A stretch of DNA of 64,000 bases from Tyto alba (GCF_018691265.1 NW_024881324.1:7443730-7507729), one strand, 5' to 3'. Positions 11,651 through 24,344 are shown, counted from the stretch's first letter. Notes: a model not told the origin generated them from the letters alone. A program made the numbers and translations.

Positions 11651-12783
11651 AAAGGCTTGAAATCAAGGCTCCAAGGCATGATGCTGAATTGCAAACACAA
11701 CATTCTCCAAATCAACCCTTTTAATAAAACAGTAACAATATGCTTGGGCTGGGTCGACTGGTCTCTGGTGCTAGCAGAAGCTCAGCTTCTGCTGCCTCCA
11801 GATTTTTTGGCTCTTCCTCCTTGGCTGCTTCCAAACCCACAGGTTCTGCTGTAACTTCTCTTCGTTCAACCAGCATCTAAACAGACCTGGTGCAACACAT
11901 GCCCACAACTCACCCCTTCTCTTCTAAGGCTGTCCACCTTACAGCTTTGGCTTAACCACCCTCTGGAGATGGTTTCCCTTCAAAACACTCTGCTGAGGCA
12001 CCATTTGGATCAGGCCAGTGGTGCCATCTTGACTGGCCAGCGCCAGAGCACTAACTGGTAGGTGACCTCACTGCAGCTTCTGCTGGGCTGTCAGATGGAT
12101 CAAGTGCCAGAGCAATACCTCTGCTTGGGAGAAGTTTCTCTGAGCATCCTGCCACCGTGGGAAGTACTGCCACCACCTCCCCTGGAAGTGCCCAGAGACC
12201 TCTCCTTACGTCTCGTGGCATGGGCCACAGCAGCGTTGCATTCCCCCAGCACATTTCTGGGGTCAGTACCACCTGTAGAAACGGATACCTGATTTCCCCG
12301 TTGTCTTAATGGCACAGCTTCATCACAAGAGCACTCTCTGCCATGGAGGCTGGAGATGCCAGGAAGCCTTCATTAAGATCACGCTAATCTTCTCAATAAA
12401 TGTTACTTGCTGATGTGCACTGGCTAAAACCCACCTTTGCTTATCTCAGCAGAGATGTCAAGGCCATCTTCTCCCTTCTCTGGAAAATTCCGACCAATGG
12501 AAGAGGCACAAATCTGTTCTTTGTTATGTTCTTGTGTGTCTCTGGGACCAGACATTGCTCCATGGATCCTGAACTCTGCAGGCAGCAACCACAGACCATG
12601 TTACTGCACAGTTTGGGAGAGTTTTAGCAATTGAAGCAGCCAAGGCCAATCCGCCCCTCGCTCCACCCTACTCATAAATTTACAGCAGGGATGAGGTGCC
12701 TTCTCCTTCTCAAGGGTTAAATAGGCTCTTTCCAACATATTTGACAGGCCACACGTTAACTCACACCTCAGTAATAAGACAGG

Positions 12784-12803
12784 AAAAAAAAAAAAAAAAA
12801 AAA
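12784..12803 (+). repeat. A20 homopolymer
   Basis: Twenty A, then G and six more A. No retroposon body was recognised upstream. Confidence 0.95.
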
Positions 12804-13103
12804 GAAAAAAGCCACTCAGCAACTATGAGCAGAGGCTACATGAAACACCATCAGAAGCATTATCCTCCCTGCATCTGCTTTAGCCCAAGGAAAACTAAAT
12901 TTCACCTGTAGAAATCCAAAGAAAAAAATAAATCCTAAATTATATACTTCATTTTGATTCCTACGTTTTCAGAATCAAACCTAGATCTAGATGAAAACTT
13001 GGGGAACTGTTTTTAGAATTTTTATCTTAAGTTTTCTGCATTTTAAACACTTCTTTCTCCAATCTTTTATCATCTCAGTTTTCCTGCTTTCCAAGATTTT
13101 TTC

Positions 13104-13120
13104 TTTTTTTTTTTTTTTTT
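13104..13120 (-). repeat. T17 homopolymer
   Basis: Run of 17 T on the plus strand, preceded by a shorter T run. Confidence 0.95.
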
Positions 13121-13586
13121 CTTAAAATAGCTAGACATAAGGGACCCATTTCTATAACCTAATACCGTCTTCAGTTAGATAACTCAGTTGAGGAACAGAA
13201 ACCCCTTGAACTTCCCATTGGTTTCAGTGAAACTTGATAAAGGTCCACATTAACTGATATTAAGGTAGTATGGAGACCTATATTTTTTGCCTCAGAAGAC
13301 GGTGGCATTTTGTAATTACCCTCATGTATTGATTCCCCCAGCCATGCCAGCAATATTTCTCAGTCTCCATGATCCTTAAATATTTCTACACACTGTATTT
13401 CAAATTCTTCTGTAGTATTGATTTGTGATGTACCTGTCATGCTATGATATTTTACCAGTATGGTGTTCTTGCAGCTTTGGTACTGACTGTGTTTTCTGCC
13501 TTTCTGACAGGTGTGCAGCAGTTCAACTCCCTGTGAAGAATGACTGCCAAATATTACCAACACATCTAAGATGAGCTTGTTTTTAA

Positions 13587-13607
13587 AATAAAGGGATGTA
13601 CTTTATT
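13587..13607. repeat. Palindromic AATAAA element
   Basis: AATAAAG, seven-base loop, CTTTATT: a perfect 7-bp inverted repeat that places a consensus polyadenylation hexamer on both strands within 21 bases. No transcript end can be shown. Confidence 0.8.
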
Positions 13608-14119
13608 GAGTGACACATTTGACTTTATATCAGGCATATACGAACCATTAGCTGAACCCTGCCACTAGCCCAAAACCAGCGTGATGAGGCTCGCCTGCTT
13701 CCCTCCCACACTTTCCTCCGTGGAAGCAGCAGCTCAGCCCTCCACTTCCATGGACAAGAGTTTGGGAGAAGTAGAAACTGGGAGAAAGCTTCTTCCCAAG
13801 ATCCAATCCGGGCAGCACCTATGACCCCAGCTGCCCTGGTGTCTCGGTGTCCGTGTAGTGAGGACTGACATCAGGAACCACAGAGGTGCCTGGGTCTGGT
13901 GGAGAGGAGCCAGGCCATGAGTAGAGCAGACAGCCAGCAAGTGTGGCTGCCCAACAACAACCAGATGGAAAAAAAAACACCGGATCTGGCCCTCCAGTGC
14001 CCCATACCTTACCATCTTCCAAAAAACGATGCATACACGTGGTGTGAAATGCTGCCATTCTAATTCAGGGGCCGAAAACAAGGAGCCCACAGGGAGGTCA
14101 ACGCTGTGCAGCTGAAGAG

Positions 14120-14215
14120 CAGAGTTTTATCTTGGCTCCATTACAGCTCTCATGTGAGAGTTTGGCTAAATCACTTGCACCCACCTTGCTGTTCCCATTC
14201 ACCACTATGTTGGAA
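14120..14215 (+). repeat. MIR-like SINE relic
   Basis: ATCTTGGCTCCATTACAGCT, then GTTTGGCTAAATCACTTGC and a pyrimidine-rich CTGTTCCC block, follow the MIR core order ('cctggctctgccactta ... ttgggcaaatcacttaacc ... tcagttccccatctg'). Ancient and diverged; judged by eye. Confidence 0.4.
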
Positions 14216-15509
14216 AGACATCTGAAGAAATAATGTCATCTTCTTTCCTGAATCTCCCAGTTGGCTTTCACCACTGGGAATCTCTTTCTTAGGGAACTTT
14301 GTCTAGACTAGGCAGAGAAGTCAAGATTATCCTTCCCCTACCCCCCAAAACGGGCAGACTACGCAGAGCGAGGGCCAAGATCTGTGTTAAGGTCCCTCTC
14401 TATCACCGTACAGCCACAACAACAATGCTCACTACGTCAGGAATTCATATTTTCCAGTTGTAGCAGGAGAAAACACAGTACCAGACCCCACCCCATCCTC
14501 AGTCTTTTTTCCCAGTGGCTCTTTTGACGCATCAGTAGTCCCCTTTGCATAGGGAAAACACAATTGGAAAAAGCCTGTGAAAAACCTGAATGATGGAGGT
14601 AGAGAAGGTGATGTTAAGAATCCCGGCTGGCAGTTTGAGGAAACAGGGAAGCGGAGAGAGATCCTATCATCTCAAGGCACAAACATGGTAATAGTAGCTA
14701 TTCACTCTACCCAACTCTAGGCAGTATATTTAGGTGCTAACACTGAAGGAGTTAAGTCATCCTAAACTGCTCATATATTGAGGGAGGAAGGTACCCCTCT
14801 AAATTTGTGCTCAGAGGACTGTATTAAACTTGTTTGTTCTCTCCTACCTGGTGCACTAAGCCTCCCGAAATAACTATTACACATAGTTCAGAGGTAGATA
14901 GGTTTTAAGTCAACAATAGCATACGCTTAAAGGCAGTGTTCAACTCTAAGTATTTTGATGCAGCAGTAATTATTAAAATACACAGTGGAAAAGTAATAAT
15001 TTTTAATATTAGTACAGCTGGAAAACAAGCTAGGGATGGGAAAGGGATCCTTTCCTATATAACCATCTTTTGGGGAAGAAACCGCAATAAACTAGCAGGT
15101 CAGTGTCAGTTCACCAGAAAAAATGCCAAGGCTGCCTTTCTCAGGATATTTTGAGCATATTCATGCTGGAAATACGCAAGAATAAGAAGTCTCATGACAT
15201 TTCTGCCAATTCATGTCTGGATTGCATTATCATTTGAGAAAGAGACAGAGCCCCTCCCAGAACAGGGAGTCATTTCCATGAAGAGCTGTGAAGCGGAGCC
15301 AAGGCTTAGAGCGGATCGAGGGGGCAGCAATCACGGCACGGCCCCCGGCCCCCATCTCACCCTGCAGAAAGCGGGGCAGCTCCTCCGGCCCTGCTGCTGT
15401 CAGCGGGGGACAGAGCTGGGGGCCACCCGCTCTTGCTAAAAGCCTGGTGTCTCTCTTTAATGCTGAAGTAGGAGTTTAGAAGCTTAACTTTAAAAACACT
15501 TCTCTCTAA

Positions 15510-15577
15510 AATTAAAAAACAAAACAAAACAAAAACCCCACACAAAAGCAACAAATTAAAAACAAAAAAACAAAACA
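15510..15577 (+). repeat. A-rich low-complexity (CAAAA-type)
   Basis: Imperfect repeats of CAAAA and AAAAC across about 68 bases. Confidence 0.8.
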
Positions 15578-15684
15578 TGCAATTTAGCCTCTCTTAGTTC
15601 ACATCTCCCTATGAAGAGCATTCAGTCAGGCTCACAGCCTTGGCCCTCAATGTTAAGAGAAAAGCTCTCCTGTAGGGAAATAAC

Positions 15685-15710
15685 AAAAAAAAAAAAAAAA
15701 AAAAAAAAAA
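15685..15710 (+). repeat. A26 homopolymer
   Basis: Twenty-six consecutive A. No SINE or processed pseudogene body was recognised upstream. Confidence 0.95.
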
Positions 15711-18119
15711 GGGCTACCTCTGCTGCTCTAGATTACACATGACAGGACCTCTTCTCCTCCTTTTGACCAGAGCAGAAGTCTTGAGACATTAACCTCACTA
15801 AGTAAAAGATAACCTCTTCAAATACTTCTTGTGCAAGGTGAAAAAGTGTACAAATCCCCCAGTCAGTACGAGCTTGCACGCCACCCTGCAGAATCAAATT
15901 GGTTTGGATCAGGTACATATATGCCACGTGAGTGTATATATGGGCACACACATGTTTATATCTGCACCCACACATGCACAATAAAAAAGTTTGTAATTAT
16001 TGTTTCATTATAAAATAACCTTTCAGAGAAGCATATGTTTTTTTAAAGTCAAGTTTAAGTAGACCTCCTCTCCCTGTTTTCTGCTGATCAGAGTATGGTT
16101 TGCCACCGCATAGTCAGCTCATTAATTCATTCTGTGCTTTCTGTAAATCTTTTGACTTTCTCATGACACAGCATGCAAAATCCACACACAGAAGTGAGAT
16201 TTTCAGGTATGGTTGGTCCTCTGTCATTGGTGGATCCCGAGAAGTGCATCCTCTAGCAGGGCTCATGGGCTCCCTGGCCTGGCAGACAGCCAGTAAATTC
16301 CAAATCAGGTTGGCCTGCTGCATGTAGTGTACTGAAACACAAAGTGGATGAGGAACCATGGTGTTACGTGCCAAAGAGCAAGGACCATGCCTGATGGCAG
16401 AAGAGACAGAAGTTGGCTGCATAAAAATCTCACATCTGTTTGCCTAGCAAATGCCACCCATATGGAATAGTATCGACTAGACAAAGATTTGTCAGGAACT
16501 TTTGAAGGCATCTCCAACCCCAAGCAGCCACCAAAAATAACCCTAAAAATTGCTAAGCATTCTTTAGGTTTATTGTATTGACATTTTGCGCTGCTCATGT
16601 TCACATTTGTTGTATCCCTCTGCAGATTCCGTTGCATGTGACCAAACACAACAAGTAGCTCATCTTTTTATGCACACTACGTATGGTCAGACATCTTCAG
16701 AATAAAAGCTTGCAAAAGGACATCCATGGGATACTCATACCTTGGGTGGAATAAGCACTGAAGTTCATATTCCTGCGTGCCATCATAAACCATTCATATA
16801 ATGACTTTGTGCAAGGATATTCATTTTATCAGACCAGCTAGGCAAACAGAAGTAACATTACACAGGCATCCATCTCCTTGGATGTCTACGCATTAGAAAA
16901 GCACTGTCACATCAGAGAGCTGCTGTTGAGTGAGTGTTAAGGTAAAAGCGTGTATCGGTGTGACACATCACAGCCTCTAGATATGGAAGGAGACATTTCA
17001 GTAAGGTCACGTCTTGTGCCAGCAGACAGGCAACTTCTTGCAACCCTTGGAAATGACCCAGTGCTTAATAGAGACAGCCATTTCAGGGAGACTGACATGA
17101 TATGATTATGCCCTGTATTGAAGACAGCTCCACAGCTAAATGCACTACCCAGCTCATGAGGACTGAGAATTGAACTCATTTCTGTTTCCACGTGTCTTCA
17201 GCTGAAGTCACTGCATAGGAGTGAAGGTACTTTCACCGAAAAAAACAGGTAGCCAGGTCTTTTTCAGACTCAGTACCTCATAAAGCGCTTGGACTACCAT
17301 ACTTGGAGATTTAAAGTACACTAGACTCATCTACTGTGAATGTGCAAATATCTGGCCTGTGTAAACCCAAGTCCTCATTGCTGGCTTCGTTGTCTTCCTT
17401 CCAAGTGTTATTACATCTTCTCAGACTTGAACTATAAAATACTCAGAGTGGAACATTTCCTACTTTGGTCTTACACAGCATCTAGTGCCACAACGCCTGA
17501 GCCCCTGTGCTACCAAAACAAAAATAACATCTTGAACACTGCCATTGGGTACAAGATTTATTGCTGCTGTTCTCTTTCAGGCTGACACAGAGGACACCCA
17601 ATCTGTAACAAGATGACAGGTCTAAAGACTTGGTTCTCTTGGTTCTCCAGGTCTGTAGGCTGAGCCCCCTGCGCTGCCTTGCACGGTCCCATTCCCACTT
17701 AGCGGGATGTGGGGCAAGGGCTGAACCTCTCCATCCCACCACGCACCACTCACATACCTGTTCATGACCACTTTCTCTCCCCACAGGTTAACGTCTTCAG
17801 CATTTAACAAAACTACATGTGTACAATGCTTGCCATGCTGCTCACACAGGAAATCAAAACTGTTTATTTTTGCAACAGGCAAATTGTGGGCTAATTTATA
17901 CAGATGTATTTATTCAGTGACTCATTAACAGTAAGTATCAGGAACCTAATTTACTGCAACATCAGCCCACAGATTGTGGCAAATTATGTTACACAAAGAA
18001 GCAAGACCCAGGTCTGTCAGAACTGACTTTTAGAGTTGAGGTTTATTTTTAGCATCCATTTCACAGCCAGATTCCATCAGCAGGATGGATTCTGTTGGTA
18101 CTCTCAGACAATGCTAACC

Positions 18120-18285
18120 TGCCTATCTTCAATTTTTTTATTATTACTAGCATTATTATTTTTATTTTAGTGACAATTTTTTTTATATGGCAAAACATAA
18201 GTGTTATTGAGGATTAAATAGGAAAGCATGTAGAGTCTGAGTGCTTTAAAAACGACCTCAATAAAATGACATCAATAATTCTTTC
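18120..18285 (+). repeat. MIR-like 3' region relic
   Basis: A TTATTATTACTAGCATTATT stretch is followed by TTATTGAGGATTAAATAGG, GCATGTAGAG and TGCTTTAAAA. This follows the MIR 3' half ('ataataatagta ... ttgtgaggattaaatga ... acatgtaaagcgctt'). Diverged, low confidence. Confidence 0.35.
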
Positions 18286-19972
18286 CTTATTCCTCTATCA
18301 AAACAAAGAAATATTGCTGGGGTGACATAAGGAGAGGAAATATTTAACTTAATCTAAAACAGCTTTTAAAATTTAGATTTACTTTGCCTAGTAAACAAAT
18401 GCAAGATGATCTTTTTCTTTAGCTCCAATTTGAAAAAGTCTGTCTTTAAGGCACTTGCAATGAAAGAACATAAGAAGTAAGGATCAACACACACACACTC
18501 TGCAAAAGGAGACCATTCTCCTTTGCCTGAAAGAGTCTAGTGGACAGACTATTCAACTCAGAGGTAAAAAAATCTTTTCCTTCCCTCCACTAGATTCAAA
18601 GAAATGAAGCCATGGTCTCCAATCATCAGGAGAAAGTTACAGCCATCAGGTAGGCTGCAGGGTATTTTGATAAAAAGTTTTTCCTTTTGGAGCTCTTCTA
18701 CTTCTCAGTGAATATGTATAGATTCATTAAGAGACAGAGAGAGAGACTAATTAGTACACTTATCTGGGAAGGCTGGTTACCCAGTCCTAATCTCCACTCT
18801 AGTGAATATCTCATTATCTGTAAAAAGAGGAACCAGGGGCAAAAGACAAGTTATAAACATTCCCCCTTACCAAGGCAGAGCATCCTATAGCTTGGCAAGC
18901 AGAGGTCTCATGTGCACAGCCACATCGTGGTTGAGTGCCCTGAGAATTGGACTCGGCACTAAGAGGCAATCTGTCTTGATCAATCTAATCTAGAAAACCC
19001 CTCCCCTCCCCATCTATAAGTATTTAAGGAGGTAGGGAATAAAGGGAAAGGCAGAAAAGTCCCATTCTGATTTCAAGACACACATTCAGAAACTAAAGTC
19101 CTGAAAACCAGCAGTGCCTCCCAAAAGCCTCAGACCACAAGTCTCCTCTTCCTTACTACTCCAGACCAACACCTATTAGCTTAGTCAGATGCTCCCAGAG
19201 TTTTAAAATATAAACAATGCATATGTTTTAAGTGCTGGGGTTTTCCCTCTCACCATGCCTTTTCCAGATTGACACATGCAAGCTTTAGTATAAGCATTCA
19301 TTTATTGCTTGCATTTAAATTTATACACAGCCCATAAAAGATTAATACATATCCATGAAGATTACTTTTATATCAGCCAGATCAAAATTAATGAAACCAG
19401 TCAAGTAAGTAGGTGGCTGTTCTACATGGTTTTATTCTAACATTATCCTACCACATATTACACTAACCTGAAAGTGTTTTAATGTATTTTGTATGTGTTG
19501 TGAAATGCTTTTGTGGTCTCTTGCCACTGCACCCTGGTGAAAGACACACCCTGGTTGGAAGGGTTGAATAAACTACTAAACCCAGCATAAAGGAAGAAAA
19601 CCAGTACAGAAATTGGGGAGGATGGGAAATCAGTGTAGGGAGAGAATATATTCTTAGACACAAACTCCCTTGCATAATACTTTGTTCAATAGATCGTCTT
19701 TTTCTTTAGCAACTGAGGGAAGAGGCTTTTTGCAGATTAGAAGATTCTGAGCATTTGATGGAAGGCAGGGAAAGTTTATTTATAAACAGAACTGCAAAAG
19801 AACAATAGGCACTAACATCTGTAGTCACTCGTGAGTTATGTTTCTGAGTGTCAGCCTGAGAATATGAATTATTTCTTTGCAGACGATCCAGTTCATCACC
19901 CAGCCCAGGTCAATGAAAGTAAGAGCTCCTGCACTCCCCTTATTTGTCTTGAAGACTAACCTTATACAAGAC

Positions 19973-19995
19973 TTTTTTTTTTTTTTTTTTTTTTT
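19973..19995 (-). repeat. T23 homopolymer
   Basis: Run of 23 T. Together with the A17 at 20037-20053 it forms a complementary arm pair around a 41-base spacer. Confidence 0.95.
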
Positions 19996-20036
19996 GAGAA
20001 CAGACATATTGTATTTCTGAAGAGCTTTTAAATCAT

Positions 20037-20053
20037 AAAAAAAAAAAAAAAAT
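20037..20053 (+). repeat. A17 homopolymer
   Basis: Run of 17 A, partner arm of the upstream T23. Confidence 0.95.
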
Positions 20054-20285
20054 AGATCATTTCCTCTAACCCTTCTTTTTCTCTCCATTGAAGGTATAAA
20101 AACAGTGGTCCACCTGCTAACACTCACAAACCAATAACTTAAATTTTTGGCACTTATTTATATACTCAATAGATCCATCCACACCTGCTTTTCCCTTAAT
20201 TAGTTGGCTATCCAAAGGCTGCAGACTGGCTGCTGCCAGCTTCCTGTACTAATAGGAAGATCATTTAGGGCTGATGTAAAAGCAC

Positions 20286-20302
20286 AAAATAAATAAATAA
20301 AA
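20286..20302 (+). repeat. (AAAT)n microsatellite
   Basis: About four copies of AAAT. Confidence 0.85.
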
Positions 20303-20719
20303 AGATGTCATGCAGAAACACTAACAAGGAAAATATTAACACAAAAGAGAAAAAAAATAACAAAAGCTGAGAGGGGTGTGCATTGTTGGGGATGGTTGGT
20401 TGCTTGGTTCTGCTGGATTTTTTTTAAAGTCTAATCTGAGAAACATTTAAGCCCGTAAAGGTCTGTAGGTTGATAAATAAACGGTGCAGGGCCCTAATTC
20501 AGTACCATTACACTACTTTCAAGGAGTTTTGGATCAACACAGAGGAGATGAAAATTTTAGCCTCCTCCCACTACACATCTTATAAAGAGAGCTATTGTGG
20601 TGTTAGGATTCAAACTATTAATAGATTAGCTATTAGCCAGAGGGAGGAAAACGCTTGAGAGAGATTTACTTTTCACAGTGCTATCAGCTGAGTTGCTAGA
20701 ATAGTAGGCGTTTGAAGAC

Positions 20720-20775
20720 TAAAATGACAGGAACACTGTAAGCTCCTAAAGGGCAGGGAATGATTGGGGTTTCCC
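20720..20775 (+). repeat. L2/MIR-type 3' tail relic
   Basis: ACTGTAAGCTCCTAAAGGGC followed by AGGGAATGATT closely matches the 3' end shared by L2-type LINEs and their partner SINEs ('actgtaagctccttgagggcagggac'). Only the terminal 50 bases or so are recognisable; the upstream body is lost. Confidence 0.5.
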
Positions 20776-20779
20776 CCCC

Positions 20780-23700
20780 CTCCCCGAAGAAAACACTTGG
20801 GTATTATTTTTCCAGGCTAGTAACACAAGGGCAGCATTTACTACATTTAGCCAGCATACATCCTTGCAAAAAAAGTTTCTCATCCCCAGATACGAACTGT
20901 GTTGAGGCAACACCCTGTTGCAACTTGCACCCAGCCCATTTCAAAGGGTAGGATTAGCTTTGAACAAGGGCTGCAAGTTGCACAGAAGGCAGTGTTTTTC
21001 TTCAGTGCTCTGCTGCTCCTAAGTTCCTCTCTTAACACACAGAGTACAGCACCCAGTACAAGGACATCCTCATCCATCTTACACCCTCCAGACAGGGCCG
21101 TAATTACACACTCTGGTCCTACCACTGCTCAGACCTTTCAAAGTTTTATTTTTATGAGAGTAGTTCCAATAAAGCACTCAAGTTTTACTGTTTCCAAGGC
21201 TCAAAGAAAAAAATTGCCTTGTGGTGCATGTTAGGACAGGAGGAAAGGAAAACTGTGTAATTAAATACCTAAGGATGAAGTAGAACAAGTAGGATAGTAA
21301 GAATTAATTACTCATCTGAGGGTTTGCTTTGACCCGCTATTCTTCAGTCACACCTATTTTACGATTATGTTTCAATAACCCATTTTGTTCTGCTCCAAGG
21401 ATCAGACCTATGATATTACATTAGATGAATTTCCAACGTTGTTCTTTTCTTTTTGGGAAGTGGTATAATTATAGCGACTGGTTTGGAGAGCAATAGTTTG
21501 AAAATGTTGCCTGAGGCGTACCAAAGTCCCATGACTTGTTAATAAGTCACTTCCCTCCCAGGGGCTTTTTTTAGCTGCTACTTGAAATAACATTAGTGCT
21601 TCAATTGCGACATTTTCCTAATATTGTGGGTATGCCGAAACCAAGGATAAGAGGAGATGTTTGGGTGTCTCTATCATAGTGGAGGGCCAGCTTAGCTTTC
21701 ACGCAGGCTGAGAAGCCTGTCCCATGGAAAGGTTGAGTCTTCAAAGAGGTCTGAAATCTCTGCCGACTCAGACTACCTGAGAATTTGCCATGCCTCAAAA
21801 GGGCCTGTTTGCCATCCAAAGTCAGGGACTTTCAAGAAGAGGTGCCTCAAGATGCCTCTGCAAGAGACGCTGCCTCGGGCTTAAACATCCCAGCTCCCAC
21901 CCTACCCCTCAGAGAGGGTCATGCCGGCATCACTACCAGGAGATCACTGCAACCCTCACCTGCCTAAAAGACTGCCAAGGACAGCCTCCAAGCAAGGGCA
22001 TCGTGGGCTCCAGTGCACCCAGGACAGCCCAGACCCCGCTCTTGCCTGCCAGAAAGGTATTTAACACATCTCGCACCCATCTGCAAGTTCCTCTAGCTCA
22101 CTCCGAGCTTGAACTCCAGCAGGATGGGGGGTTACATGCTCGGACCTAGAGCCCCAGCTCTTCAAAATGTGCTGGAGAAACACAAGTGCCAGGACTCAGC
22201 CCCAGGTCAACTCCAGAAACCCAGCTTAGAGGAAACAGTCACAGGGGGAGCTTAATATACAGCTTCTGAGGTATTAATGTTTTAAGGGCATGGGAAAGGG
22301 ACCAGGCCAAAGATATAGGCAAGTTTTACATCTTGCCTGAAATGTGGGGCAGCAGGGAAAATGGAGATGCATCAACCTGCTGTCTCAAGCTTCAAGCTGT
22401 TACAGCAACTACAGAAGAAAATACTGAGGACTTCGAGAGACAGACCACAGGTTTGAATTCCCTTCCTCTTCTGCTAGCCCACAGGTATTTCAAAACATGA
22501 CTAACCTCCATTCCACGGTAACAAAATTGATTTTGTTACACAAAAAAGAACACAATCACTTAATCATAAGACACCCTAGTTCCACTTTAGTGATATACAG
22601 CAGGTATAAATCTATATGTTAACTTCAACTGCTTAAGTCACCACTATTTTCAAAAAAAAAAAAAAAAAAAAAGCCAACCAAAACCACACATTTCTATTAC
22701 TATTGAATAAACCTAGGAAATTCAAATATCTTTCTTATCAGAAAGTCTGGGCTGCCCAGTAATACATACCGCTCTGAATAAGAAATCATTTGGAAATAAG
22801 AAAATTCAACTGTACAACTGTCCCCTGACCTCAGTCCCCCTAATCACTCACTTTGTAGACACAAGGAAAAGGGGATGACCACTGACGACAGCACCCAACA
22901 CCTTCCTTTTGCTAACGCTAACTGCACTGTGGGTGACTGTACCAAATGGAAACTGCGCACACCTTCCCCACACCCAGCTATGTAGCCTCCAGCAGCACCT
23001 CAAAGCAGCACTAAACTGGTAAGTCAGTAATATCTTATGCCTTGCTGCCATTAAATCCCCATTTCTAGGTATTTCTCTCCTTGTTACTTCTCAGTGCTGA
23101 AGTGAAATTCCCAAGTTCCCCCTGGCACATAGGTGCCATTTTCCTTTATGCATATACACACAGAGGTATGTGCATTCAGCTTTTCTTCTCAGCCACCCCG
23201 ATTTTTTTTTCCTATTACCCTCCAAGCTCTGCCAAACTCCAGCTAATACAGTGACTGCAACTGGAGTGGTTGCAGATAATTCCCAGTGAGCACTACCAGC
23301 TCTGGGGGGGCAGAGTTAATGTTTTATTGGCATGTATCTTGATTCTGTATTTCCCGGATTTGAATTTTCCACTTGGAAAGGTCTTTGCTACAACTGGGTC
23401 ATCTTAACTCTGCAATAACAGGTGTGTTTGGGGTTTTTGTTATTTGTTTGGTTGGGGTTTTTTCCCCTCTAAAGCCTCAGAGCATCTTTGTGGTAAGGTA
23501 CCTGTAATTATCTTCAAAGACTTTTTTTCCGAGTTTTTAGCATCTCGTGTTGCATATCATCTCTAGAATCAAACTGAGATTTGTAAAGCAAATTACAAAT
23601 CCTAAATACTGAATGCAGAAAGCTATAAACGTAATTTAACCAATGAAGACATCTACTTAAAAAAGAGCACACCTCGACAGCATCATAGAGTAAGAAATCC

Positions 23701-24288
23701 CTGTACTCAGTGTGGGAGAAAAGGTTCTGCAGGTGCTGGACAAGAGGACGGAGCCAGGAGCTCGCTACTGTTTTCAGGCAAACATTCGATTTCTAGGAGG
23801 CATATTCCAGCCACTTGAAAAAAACGGTGATGGCAGTGCAGCAGGTTTGAAAGCCCTGGCAGGCCTTCAACCACCACCCCCCCTCGGTACATGGGATGAC
23901 CATCACCCTCACTTTCTGCCCTCATGGGCAGCCCCCCGACACAGCCCAGGGAGAGGAACTGGTGACCTCCCCACCACCCACCAACCAAGCATCACCTTCC
24001 CCCAGAGCAGCCGGGCAAGGCAGACATCTGCGGTGTCCCACACCCCCCTGAGCCCCAGCACACAGCCAGCCAGCAAGAGCTGCCACAACAGAAGCCAAGC
24101 AGAGCCCTCAAGGAGCTGCTTGGCGTTGTACAGGTCCTACCAGACCAGCAGCGTTGGCACTTCATCCTCTCAGCCCAGGGACGAGCCGGGCGAGCACACA
24201 TCACCATCTAGAATAAACATCTACAAGGCCTGGTTGACCACCCCTCTCAATCCTGCACCCAACCAGTGGGCCCACGGGGAGGATTCTT
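20780..24288. other. Non-coding stretch, no gene recognised
   Basis: Contains the longest ORF of the window (23712-24317, plus, 201 codons). It is Ser/Pro/Thr-rich with no domain, and lies in a locally C-rich patch where stop codons are rare, so I do not call it a gene. An A21 run is at 22652-22672. Confidence 0.55.
22652..22672 (+). repeat. A21 homopolymer
   Basis: Twenty-one consecutive A. Confidence 0.95.
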
Positions 24289-24290
24289 CA

Positions 24291-24344
24291 AACTTATGCC
24301 AAACCAGAGCATTATAAATTTATTCTGGTGGTTTGGCATAATTT
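24291..24344. repeat. Perfect 13-bp inverted repeat, extendable hairpin
   Basis: The arm at 24294-24306 (TTATGCCAAACCA) is exactly complementary to 24329-24341 (TGGTTTGGCATAA), with a 22-base AT-rich spacer. Past one mismatch two more A:T pairs form, giving a stem of about 15 bp. An internal CCAGA/TCTGG pair allows an alternative register. It could be a short pre-miRNA-like hairpin, a MITE terminal remnant or a binding palindrome. Confidence 0.85.

Larger units (their letters stand above)
11651..14115. other. Non-coding stretch, no gene recognised
   Basis: Chance ORFs only, including the overlapping opposite-strand ORFs at 12051-12315. A plus-strand acceptor-like site (pyrimidines then TGACAG) ends at 13510, but the downstream frames close within about ten codons. 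Contains an A20 run, a T17 run and a palindromic AATAAA element. Confidence 0.55.
14220..18115. other. Non-coding stretch, no gene recognised
   Basis: Contains a short GC-richer patch with scattered CpG at about 15295-15435, too small for a confident CpG island. It also holds an A-rich CAAAA-type stretch (15510-15577), an A26 run, and a decayed AATTGAACTC B-box-like string near 17170. ORFs at 16100-16650 and 17482-17882 are domain-free. Confidence 0.55.
18290..20719. other. Non-coding stretch, no gene recognised
   Basis: AT-rich. It includes an (AC)6 microsatellite at 18487-18498, a facing T23/A17 pair (19973-20053) and an AAAT tetranucleotide patch (20286-20302). No gene or dated repeat recognised. 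Confidence 0.6.

Noticed and set aside
15240..15435. CpG island or promoter
   Set aside because: CpG enrichment covers under 200 bases, with no TATA, initiator or first-exon candidate beside it.
16940..17290. tRNA-derived SINE suggested by AATTGAACTC and AAAGCGCTT strings
   Set aside because: The two strings are in inconsistent orientation for one element, and nothing between them matches.
23712..24317. Longest ORF of the window, 201 codons, plus strand
   Set aside because: Ser/Pro/Thr-rich with no domain, in a C-rich patch where stops are rare. No splice sites or promoter signals fit, and one such ORF is expected by chance in 64 kb.
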